Made by a program: the position numbers and the translations under genes
Notes under the pieces: model-generated
The model's database searches: none
Told to the model about the DNA's origin: nothing
The model's input: the letters and a program-made list of their open reading frames with translations, nothing else
Assembly (NCBI GenBank): GCA_030669265.1
Contig: DAOVDY010000002.1
Coordinates: 1 to 14,233, forward strand
Length of the DNA: 14,233 nucleotides
Direction: 5' to 3'
Source of the DNA: Desulfobacteraceae bacterium
GTDB taxonomy: Bacteria; Desulfobacterota; DSM-4660; Desulfatiglandales; B25-G16
Part shown: in pieces, positions 1 through 5,444 of the stretch
Layout: each line of letters begins with the position of its first letter
How positions within the stretch are numbered: the stretch's first letter is position 1

Positions 1-56
1 GTTACATAACGATTAATATTGTAACTTATTGATTTATTTCACTATTTTTAAATCTA

Positions 57-119
57 GAGGGGTTCAACTTTAAATAGATAACAATCAGTATAAATAGAGC
101 TACCTTTAAACCGCCCCTC
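57..119. repeat. Imperfect palindrome, GC-rich tips
   Basis: An imperfect inverted repeat of about 63 bp. The outer arms are GAGGGG at 57-62 and CCCCTC at 114-119, and TTTAAA blocks sit on both inner arms. The interior is AT-rich, so the unit could fold as a hairpin in either strand. It could be a decayed transposon end or a terminator stem, but there is no T-run that clearly favours a terminator, and no gene I recognise ends next to it. Confidence 0.4.
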
Positions 120-130
120 CAATAATGTTT

Positions 131-158
131 TTGACCTTAAATTTTTAAATACTATAGT
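131..158 (+). promoter_or_regulatory. Candidate sigma-70 promoter, plus strand
   Basis: TTGACC at 131-136 and TATAGT at 153-158 are separated by 16 bases, a fair match to a -35/-10 pair. It points rightward, where no plus-strand protein gene follows before 557. If used, it would make a non-coding transcript that could end at the hairpin at 432-488. The surrounding sequence is very AT-rich, so a chance match is possible. Confidence 0.3.
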
Positions 159-343
159 AATAAATAAATTAGTCTATCAGGGTTTGTCTGATTTTTTTGT
201 AGGATTTTTTCTGATTCCTTTGTAGGTATTTGTCCTACAACAAATGCTAATTGCGTAATAGACAAAGGGCTCCAGTTGAATCGGCCCACTTCATGAACCG
301 TGCTTCGCAATTTTACAGGACAAGCATAAAGCAAATGGAACAA
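152..343 (-). CDS. Doubtful small ORF, unknown
   Basis: A minus-strand frame of 63 codons starting at a TTG; the same frame is open back to 385, where a TAG precedes it. I do not recognise the product. Against it: no ATG, no Shine-Dalgarno sequence before the TTG, no domain, and a low-complexity end. For it: a TTGACA box and a palindrome lie just upstream at 362-399, in the place a regulated promoter would occupy. It may also be a remnant of a longer gene or pure chance. Confidence 0.18.
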   Translation of the reverse strand: MFHLLYACPVKLRSTVHEVGRFNWSPLSITQLAFVVGQIPTKESEKILQKNQTNPDRLIYLLL

Positions 344-361
344 GAGTACTGGAATACAAGA

Positions 362-380
362 ATGTTCAAAATGTGAACAT
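362..380. promoter_or_regulatory. Operator-like palindrome
   Basis: A perfect 7-bp inverted repeat, ATGTTCA at 362-368 and TGAACAT at 374-380, with a 5-base spacer. The half-site ATGTTC recurs at 414-419. The palindrome covers the spot where a -10 element would fall for the minus-strand TTGACA at 394-399, which is how a repressor site is often placed. The regulator cannot be named from this. Confidence 0.4.
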
Positions 381-399
381 GTTTTCTAACAAATGTCAA
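371..399 (-). promoter_or_regulatory. Candidate minus-strand promoter
   Basis: A perfect TTGACA (minus strand, 399-394) is followed after 17 bases by TCACAT (376-371), a weak -10 match. It overlaps the palindrome at 362-380 and would transcribe the doubtful small ORF ending at 152. The -35 is strong and the -10 poor, as in some activated or repressed promoters. Confidence 0.3.
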
Positions 400-431
400 G
401 TAAAAAACCAGGTATGTTCGAGATGAGGGAC

Positions 432-488
432 AACATTATCACGTTTGTTCGCGACTTCCCTGGAATTAGTCGCTATTGTGATAATGTT
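432..488. repeat. Two-part long hairpin
   Basis: The outer arms AACATTATCAC (432-442) and GTGATAATGTT (478-488) are exact reverse complements. An inner stem GCGACT (451-456) pairs with AGTCGC (468-473). On the plus strand the hairpin runs straight into TTTT (487-490), so it could be a terminator for rightward transcription. On the minus strand, 70-126 nt after the lipoprotein gene, no U-run follows. I checked it as an integron attC site and it does not have the required core ends. Confidence 0.5.
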
Positions 489-557
489 TTTCCTACTATA
501 TCAGCTGAACTCTGGTGATACAAATCGGTCTGGGCCAGGGAATGATGGAATATAAAC

Positions 558-1286
558 TCAGCGAGTTGCAGAATCACCGATACATTTAATTAGGCTCTCC
601 AATCCGATATGAGCCAGCTCTCTTGCTGTAAGCCATTTACCCCTACTTTTTATAAAGGTTGAAAGGTCAAGCAAATTCTCTGACAGGGATACCTGGGACT
701 TCTTAAAGCTATCCTTCCATAAGATGGAACCATTATCAGTGTTTACAAGATGAAGATCAAAGGCTACAGAGGCAGGTGTCTCAACGCCATATGTTGTTCC
801 TACCCTCTCTGTCCAGCGATAAATGTATCCGAATAAAACTGCATCTGATGAAAAGGATTTACCTGTCTTTTGTAGCATGTCTTTTATTCCAATGGTTACG
901 TTTTGAGAAAGAATAGTTGAATATACCCCTTTTGCCTGTCCAGGTGAAATGAGGGTATATTTTTGATTCTTTTTAAGAGAGTTGAACAGATCAGTGGTCA
1001 TTAACTCCGCCACGTCATCTGATACTGGTTCTGCCATGAATGTTGCTCCACAGATAGGGCAGCGAAAAAGAACAGGCCTCTCCTTTTCTGAAATGGCAGA
1101 TTTGAATCCTACAACGACAATGTTTTCAATCTTCAGAGGAAAGGAACTTTTCTGTTCGTTCTTGTATGTGGGTATATGACAGCTAAAGATGAAAATCAGA
1201 GAAAAAAAGGGAAAAACAATCAAAAGAATCTTTTTAAGGAAAGATAAAAATTTACTATAAAAGGCCTTTTGTGGATGGAACATCAT
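558..1286 (-). CDS. Putative lipoprotein with CPIC motif, function unknown
   Basis: A 242-residue predicted lipoprotein. Residues 18-19 (KK) begin a hydrophobic stretch that ends in FIFSC, giving a lipobox-like cleavage before Cys36, though Phe at -2 is not typical. The mature part has a beta-strand-like VVVGF, then a CPICG knuckle (Cys76, Cys79). The C-terminal half is well ordered (DAVLFGYIYRW, a YGVETPASVAFDL segment, GKWLTARELA). This recalls small periplasmic lipoproteins of the GNA1162/LpoB/CsgG-N type, which is an impression of fold and not a recognised family. The start ATG lies 32 bp inside the end of hisB, with AAAGG upstream, so translational coupling to hisB is likely. It is not an obvious LptE. 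A lone CPIC pair would need a partner or dimer to bind zinc. Confidence 0.8.
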   Translation of the reverse strand: MMFHPQKAFYSKFLSFLKKILLIVFPFFSLIFIFSCHIPTYKNEQKSSFPLKIENIVVVGFKSAISEKERPVLFRCPICGATFMAEPVSDDVAELMTTDLFNSLKKNQKYTLISPGQAKGVYSTILSQNVTIGIKDMLQKTGKSFSSDAVLFGYIYRWTERVGTTYGVETPASVAFDLHLVNTDNGSILWKDSFKKSQVSLSENLLDLSTFIKSRGKWLTARELAHIGLESLIKCIGDSATR

Positions 1287-1842
1287 CCAGCCTTTCTTCT
1301 CTTTGAGAGGCTTGATCTAACGCCTTTGCAAAGGCCTTAAAGATTGCCTCGGCAATATGATGCGCATCACTACCAGATATAAGTTTAATGTGCATGGTAA
1401 TACCTGCATAATTTACCAATGCCCTAAAGAATTCTTTCAAAAGACCTACATCAAATTTCCCTGTCATGCTCTTTTTTAAGGGCACCCTGTATGAAAGATA
1501 TGGTCGGTTTGAGATATCAATTACTACCTGTGCAAGGGCCTCATCCATGGGAACTATCGCTTGCCCATACCTTTTGATTGCCTTCTTATCTCCTAAGGCC
1601 TGATTGATGGCCTTACCCAGACATATACCCAGATCCTCAACAGTGTGGTGATAATCGATCTCTATGTCTCCCTTTGCTGTGACAGTAAGATCCATAAAAC
1701 CATGCGCTGCCATCAACTCAAACATCTGGCCAAGAAAAGGGATATCGATATCAATAGATGAGAGACCCTTTCCGTCGAGATTTAATCTTAATTGGATGTC
1801 TGTTTCACGTGTCTTTCGCTCAATATCTGCATCTCGTTTCAT
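1255..1842 (-). CDS. hisB: Imidazoleglycerol-phosphate dehydratase
   Basis: Dehydrates imidazole glycerol phosphate to imidazole acetol phosphate in histidine synthesis (EC 4.2.1.19). The 195-residue, dehydratase-only form has family motifs: HHTVEDLGICLG (His65, His66, Glu69), PMDEAL, FFRALVNYAGITMHI, and SGSDAHHIAEAIFKA (His161, His162, Glu165). I chose the ATG at 1842 because GAGG at 1852-1855 sits 9 nt before it; the upstream in-frame ATG at 1851 abuts the GAGG and would add only three residues. Oddity: the usual FLDHM segment reads FLGQM (36-40), so the His that supplies a metal ligand in plant IGPD is Gln39 here. No other his gene is in the window. It follows tRNA-Ala by 27 bp and its 3' end overlaps the lipoprotein gene. 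Confidence 0.93.
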   Translation of the reverse strand: MKRDADIERKTRETDIQLRLNLDGKGLSSIDIDIPFLGQMFELMAAHGFMDLTVTAKGDIEIDYHHTVEDLGICLGKAINQALGDKKAIKRYGQAIVPMDEALAQVVIDISNRPYLSYRVPLKKSMTGKFDVGLLKEFFRALVNYAGITMHIKLISGSDAHHIAEAIFKAFAKALDQASQREERLDDVPSTKGLL

Positions 1843-1869
1843 TGAATACATCCTCGACTTTTAAATTGA

Positions 1870-1945
1870 TGGTGGAGATGAGGGGAATCGAACCCCTGAC
1901 CTGTACGTTGCGAACGTACCGCTCTCCCATCTGAGCTACATCCCC
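1870..1945 (-). tRNA. tRNA-Ala (CGC)
   Basis: A 76-nt cloverleaf including an encoded CCA. The acceptor is GGGGATG pairing with CATCTCC, with the G3-U70 wobble pair that marks alanine tRNAs. The D arm is GCTC/GAGC, the anticodon stem is GTACG/CGTAC, and the loop TTCGCAA gives anticodon CGC (1912-1910), reading GCG. The T arm is AGGGG-TTCGATT-CCCCT. TAGAAT on the minus strand at 1966-1961 is a possible -10 element, but I see no matching -35. Confidence 0.96.
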
Positions 1946-2027
1946 ACGGTCATCACAGAAATTCTACAACATATTAACAATAAAGAGCCTTTAATGAAGA
2001 CTAATCTATGCTATCCATATAAGTTAA

Positions 2028-2059
2028 TGGAATGTTGGAATAATGGAATATTGGTTATG
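2028..2059. repeat. 8-bp degenerate tandem repeat (TGGAATNN)
   Basis: Three consecutive units TGGAATGT, TGGAATAA, TGGAATAT, with a decayed fourth TGGTTATG, all in strict 8-base register. It lies in the 262-bp gap between tRNA-Ala and the murJ stop. The same TGGA-type unit with the same period reappears at 9164-9203. Confidence 0.6.
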
Positions 2060-2164
2060 TAATGTGCCATTTTTTTCTTTTGGATTCAAGTCTAAAGAGA
2101 AAAACACAGAATCATTCCTACAAGTTTCTTTAAAGGCATTCAGCGGAAAAGATTAAAAAAAGTT

Positions 2165-2191
2165 GCATAGGGCATAGCGGTTATAGCATAG
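2165..2191. repeat. GCATAG short repeats, 7-bp register
   Basis: GCATAG occurs at 2165, 2172 and 2186, all in the same 7-base register, just downstream of the murJ stop. The unit between the second and third copies is degenerate. No function is evident. Confidence 0.45.
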
Positions 2192-2207
2192 AGAAATGGG
2201 TCTCAAT

Positions 2208-3779
2208 TTATTTCTTTTTCTTAGCTACCTTTAATAACTCTGTAATAGATGATAGCTCTTTACTTCCTAAAACATGTGCAGAGATACCATATATAACAAG
2301 CCCTGCGCATACTATTATCAAAACTCCTAAAGCGAGATGAAACGTTTTCTGTGCCACAATACTACTAAAAACCTTGAAGGCCAGAAAATAAATGCAGATA
2401 CCCATAATAAGAGAGGATATAAAAGACCTTACCATTGAGCTTATTACTACCCTTCCCTCAATACCCCCCAGTCTCTTTTGTAATAAAAAAATGAGCATAA
2501 ATAGTTGCAGGGTTGAAGCAAGGGAAAGGGCCAAGGCAAGCCCTCCATGCTTTAGGGGACCCATTAAGGCAAGAGAAAAGGCGATATTTGCAATCATAGC
2601 CACCACTGCCACTTTCACAGGGGTTTTGGTGTCTTGCAACGAGTAAAAGGCTGACACAAATACCCGAAGGCCAGCAAATGCCCAAAGCCCAACAGAATAA
2701 TAAAGGAGAGCCTGAGCAGTCATTATTGTGGTAAATGAGGTAAAGGCACCCCTTTGAAATAATAACGTAATGATTGGTTGTCTAAGAACAATTAATCCTA
2801 CCATTGCTGGTATAGTAATAAACATAGTAAGTCTCAGGGCATGAGAAAGTGTTTGTTTTAACCTATAAATATCCCCCTCTGCCGCCTCTCTTGAAAGAGA
2901 TGGTAAAACAGCCGTGCTGATTGCTATTGCAAAAACACCAAGGGGAAACTGGACGAGTCTATCAGCATAATAGAGATACGAAACACTACCCTCTCTAAGC
3001 AGAGAAGCTAACAGTGTACCAATTAGTTGATTTATCTGGTAAATAGCCGAACCAAAGATGGTTGGAAGCATTAACATACCAATCTTCTTTAAGGCCGGAT
3101 GCCTTAGATTCCATTTCGGTGCAAAAGACAGACCCTTGCTCATCAAGAAAGGTATCTGCAATGCCATCTGAATAACCCCTCCCACGATTACACCAATAGC
3201 CAGACCTACTGTTGGTGTTCTCATATAAGGAATCATAAAAAGAAGAACAGTAATCATTGATAGATTTAAAAAGATAGGTGCTATGGCAGGGACTGCAAAA
3301 TGTTTAAGAGAGTTAAGGATACCCATGAAAAGGGCAAGCAGGCTAACCAGAAATATGTAGGGAAACATGATCCTTGTCAAAAGAACAGTGAGGGCATATT
3401 TTTCACCCATGCCCCCAAAGCCCGGAGCGATAACTCTCACAATTACCGGAGAAAGGATAATGCCGAGAATTGTAATAACTGTTACAATACAAACAAGAAA
3501 CGTTAAAACAACCCGTGCCAGTAAAAAGGCCTCTTCTTTTGATTTATTCTGTAAGTACTCTGTGAAGACCGGGATAAAGGATACAGAGAATGAGCCTTCT
3601 GCAAAAAGTCTCCTCAAAAGATTGGGGATTCGAAAGGCAACAAAAAATGCGTCAGCAGACATGCCAGAGCCAAAGAAATTGGCAATAAGGATGTCTCTTA
3701 TCAATCCCAGAATCCTGCTTAAGAAGGTAAAAATACCGACTACACCGGCTGCCCTTGTAACAAGATCATTTTCATTCAT
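2208..3779 (-). CDS. murJ: Lipid II flippase MurJ (MviN)
   Basis: A 523-residue polytopic inner-membrane protein of the MOP superfamily that moves lipid II to the periplasmic face for peptidoglycan synthesis. The N-terminal signature is clear: TFLSRILGLIRD, then MSADAFFVAFRIPNLLRR, then LFAEGSFSVSFIPVFTEY. Arg22, Arg28, Asp43 and Arg56 line up with E. coli Arg18, Arg24, Asp39 and Arg52. Hydrophobic segments continue to residue 510 and the protein ends in a KKKK tail, consistent with the family's roughly 14 helices. I prefer the ATG at 3779, which has AAGG six bases upstream; a GTG at 3794 would add five residues but sits beyond that ribosome site. It is divergent from rpsT across a palindrome-rich gap. 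Confidence 0.95.
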   Translation of the reverse strand: MNENDLVTRAAGVVGIFTFLSRILGLIRDILIANFFGSGMSADAFFVAFRIPNLLRRLFAEGSFSVSFIPVFTEYLQNKSKEEAFLLARVVLTFLVCIVTVITILGIILSPVIVRVIAPGFGGMGEKYALTVLLTRIMFPYIFLVSLLALFMGILNSLKHFAVPAIAPIFLNLSMITVLLFMIPYMRTPTVGLAIGVIVGGVIQMALQIPFLMSKGLSFAPKWNLRHPALKKIGMLMLPTIFGSAIYQINQLIGTLLASLLREGSVSYLYYADRLVQFPLGVFAIAISTAVLPSLSREAAEGDIYRLKQTLSHALRLTMFITIPAMVGLIVLRQPIITLLFQRGAFTSFTTIMTAQALLYYSVGLWAFAGLRVFVSAFYSLQDTKTPVKVAVVAMIANIAFSLALMGPLKHGGLALALSLASTLQLFMLIFLLQKRLGGIEGRVVISSMVRSFISSLIMGICIYFLAFKVFSSIVAQKTFHLALGVLIIVCAGLVIYGISAHVLGSKELSSITELLKVAKKKK

Positions 3780-3891
3780 GAAAAACCTTGACACAGTTTC
3801 AAGATTAGTTTAATGTCCCTTCAAAAAAAGATTTCAGGGCTCATACTCTCTCATTTAACGTGGAAACATATTAAAATTTATGTAAAGATCG

Positions 3892-3927
3892 CCCTCCCCG
3901 TCCCGAGACCGGGACGGGATTGGGAGG
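3892..3927. repeat. GC-rich palindrome 1 (REP-like)
   Basis: CCCGTCCCG (3897-3905) pairs perfectly with CGGGACGGG (3910-3918) around a 4-base loop, with outer CCTCC/GGAGG arms. It shares the word CCCGTCCCGA with the palindrome at 4001-4052. Confidence 0.7.
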
Positions 3928-3939
3928 CACGACGTGATT

Positions 3940-3962
3940 TTAACAAGCTGTTGCCTTGTTAA
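3940..3962. repeat. 8-bp inverted repeat
   Basis: TTAACAAG (3940-3947) and CTTGTTAA (3955-3962) are exact reverse complements around a 7-base loop. It lies between the two GC-rich palindromes and could be an operator or an RNA hairpin in the rpsT leader. Confidence 0.55.
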
Positions 3963-4000
3963 TATCAAGAGCGCAGGAGCTAAAAAATTCAGCCTCTGCA

Positions 4001-4052
4001 TGCCAGGCCTGCCCGTCCCGATTATATCGGGACAGGCGGGTCTGGGCCAGGG
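4001..4052. repeat. GC-rich palindrome 2 (REP-like)
   Basis: Inner stem GTCCCGAT (4015-4022) pairs with ATCGGGAC (4026-4033) around TAT. The arms extend imperfectly outward through GCC/GGC to CCAGGCC and GGCCAGG. It belongs to the same family as the palindrome at 3892-3927. The right arm holds GGTCTGGGCCAGGG (4039-4052), which is also found at 527-540. Confidence 0.65.
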
Positions 4053-4062
4053 TTTCATCAAG

Positions 4063-4078
4063 CTGCCTTTTTTGGCAG
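4063..4078 (+). promoter_or_regulatory. Hairpin just before the rpsT ribosome site
   Basis: CTGCC (4063-4067) and GGCAG (4074-4078) flank six Ts and are followed by TGCTTTATTTT. It lies 15 nt before AGGAGG. It could be a weak leader terminator or a translation-control hairpin; the stem is short, so this is tentative. Confidence 0.35.
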
Positions 4079-4105
4079 GTGCTTTATTTTATAGGAGGTA
4101 AAAAC

Positions 4106-4441
4106 GTGGCGATTCACAAATCCGCTATCAAAAGGGATAGACAAAGCAAAGTGCAAAGATTAAGGAATGCAGGATACAAAACTATGGCCAAAAATGCAGT
4201 CAAAGAGCTACGACTCGCCATAGCAAATAAAAAAATCGAAGATGCAAATCTATCCCTTAATAAGGCTGTCTCCACCCTCCAAAAGGTTCAATCCAAAGGC
4301 GTGCTCCACAAAAATACAGCAAGCAGAAAAATCTCTAGATTGACCCGCCAGATAAACAAATTGGCTACTATGAGTGCCGAGGGAAACAAAAAAGAAAAAT
4401 CAGATTCTCCAAAACAAGATCCCCCTTCGAACCAGTCCTGA
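4106..4441 (+). CDS. rpsT: 30S ribosomal protein S20, extended C-terminus
   Basis: S20 binds 16S rRNA early in 30S assembly. The GTG at 4106 follows AGGAGG at a good distance and gives VAIHKSAIKRDRQSKVQRL at the N-terminus. The family's C-terminal signature KGVLHKNTASRKISRLTRQ is present, and the core ends near NKLAT at residue 87, the normal S20 length. A further 24 or so hydrophilic residues (MSAEGNKKEK to PPSNQS) follow, giving 111 residues. That tail is encoded opposite the last 74 bp of holA, so the two genes overlap tail to tail. The frame stays open upstream to 3956, but that extension crosses the palindromes and is not coding. S20 represses its own translation in enterobacteria; whether that occurs here is unknown. 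Confidence 0.95.
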   Translation: MAIHKSAIKRDRQSKVQRLRNAGYKTMAKNAVKELRLAIANKKIEDANLSLNKAVSTLQKVQSKGVLHKNTASRKISRLTRQINKLATMSAEGNKKEKSDSPKQDPPSNQS

Positions 4442-5387
4442 TCAAGCCATCAGCATCATATATATTGTCTAAAGCCTTCTCTAGTTCCTCTTCCTGCCAG
4501 AACCTTTCCTGCGCCAAATATTTCTCGATCACAAAAGTGGGCAGAGGTTGTAATCTTTTTATCGCTTCTGACCTCCCCCCTCCTTTCTTAAGCCCTGACT
4601 TGGCTTTCAAAATTAACCTAATTTGTCGGGCCAACATCCCTAAAAGGCCTAATAATGTCGTTGCATCCCGTCCTTGTGTTTCAAAAAGTTTATTCAAAAC
4701 AACTATCGCATGAACGGTATCTTTTTTAGATACATAATCTACCAAATCGAAAACCGTAAAAAGTCTGCTAAAGGTAGTCATTTCCTTTATTTGCTCTACC
4801 CCTATTCGGGAATGTGGATACCTCAGGGAAAGCTTGAATATTTCACTAAAAAGATCTCTTAAGCTACTCCCAACGATTTGATAAATAAAGGATGATGCCT
4901 CTTTATCAATATCCAACTCTAACTCCTTTGCCCTCTTTTGTAACCAGCTGTATACCTGCCGTTCGGATAACCTTTTAAAATTTACTGCCCTGCCAAGTTC
5001 CTTAAACCTTTTGTAAAAAACCCCTGTCAAATCTGTTGTGTTTGATATCCAGATAATACAAGTGGAGTCAACTGGATTGTCCATATAGGAAAGAAACTGT
5101 TGATATGCGTCTTTAGTAAAGTTCTCGGTTCCCCTCACTATGAGCAATCTATGGGGAGACATAAAAGGAACAAGATGAGCCCTGCTGAGTATCTCATGGG
5201 CAGAAATCTCACCTCCATAAAGGGTCTCTACATTAAACGCTTTGACTTTGTCAGGCATAAAATCTTTTTTGATCTTATCAAGGGTTATCTCTAGCCAGAA
5301 ATCTTCATGGCCATAAAATAGATAAAAGGGTGCGAAAGCACCCTTATGTAAAAAAGTTAGGATATTCTCCGGAGTTAAATTATGCAT
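4368..5387 (-). CDS. holA: DNA polymerase III delta subunit
   Basis: HolA is the clamp-loader subunit that opens the beta clamp. The 339-residue length is typical. The N-terminal FYLFYGHEDFWLEITLDKIK, the SPHRLLIVRG segment, IIWIS, RDLFSEIFKL, and the C-terminal block GLLGMLARQIRLILKAK with DLVLENLIF are the usual family features. Like most delta subunits it lacks an ATPase P-loop. The ATG at 5387 has AAAGG five bases upstream. It follows leuS after 57 bp and its last 74 bp overlap the convergent rpsT. The stop is TAG. In the gene order I expect from related bacteria a small lptE often sits between leuS and holA; there is no room for it here. Confidence 0.92.
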   Translation of the reverse strand: MHNLTPENILTFLHKGAFAPFYLFYGHEDFWLEITLDKIKKDFMPDKVKAFNVETLYGGEISAHEILSRAHLVPFMSPHRLLIVRGTENFTKDAYQQFLSYMDNPVDSTCIIWISNTTDLTGVFYKRFKELGRAVNFKRLSERQVYSWLQKRAKELELDIDKEASSFIYQIVGSSLRDLFSEIFKLSLRYPHSRIGVEQIKEMTTFSRLFTVFDLVDYVSKKDTVHAIVVLNKLFETQGRDATTLLGLLGMLARQIRLILKAKSGLKKGGGRSEAIKRLQPLPTFVIEKYLAQERFWQEEELEKALDNIYDADGLIRTGSKGDLVLENLIFLFCFPRHS

Positions 5388-5444
5388 TAGAACCTTTCCA
5401 TGGTCCTTATATTTATTGTGTGACGTAGGTCATGGATAATACAA

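Larger units (their letters stand above)
3780..4105. promoter_or_regulatory. Palindrome-rich gap between murJ and rpsT
   Basis: A 326-bp stretch with no convincing gene. It must hold the rpsT promoter on the plus strand and probably the murJ promoter on the minus strand; I could not place either with confidence. It contains four inverted repeats (3892-3927, 3940-3962, 4001-4052, 4063-4078), three of them GC-rich against an AT-rich background. The rpsT ribosome site AGGAGG is at 4093-4098, eight bases from the GTG start. Confidence 0.6.

Noticed and set aside
432..488. Integron attC site
   Set aside because: The arms lack the RYYYAAC and GTTRRRY core ends, and no integrase or cassette is near.
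558..1286. LptE or LpoB identity for the lipoprotein
   Set aside because: Length, the CPICG motif and location do not fit LptE, and I see no specific LpoB signature; left unnamed.
3367..3813. 148-codon plus-strand frame opposite murJ
   Set aside because: It is a shadow of the MurJ coding sequence, with no ribosome site and no recognisable domain.
3855..4061. 68-codon minus-strand frame in the murJ-rpsT gap
   Set aside because: Its content is the translated palindromes; there is no ribosome site.
3956..4105. Upstream extension of the rpsT frame to a start at 3956
   Set aside because: The extension crosses the GC-rich palindromes, and the GTG at 4106 has an ideal AGGAGG and gives the exact S20 N-terminus.
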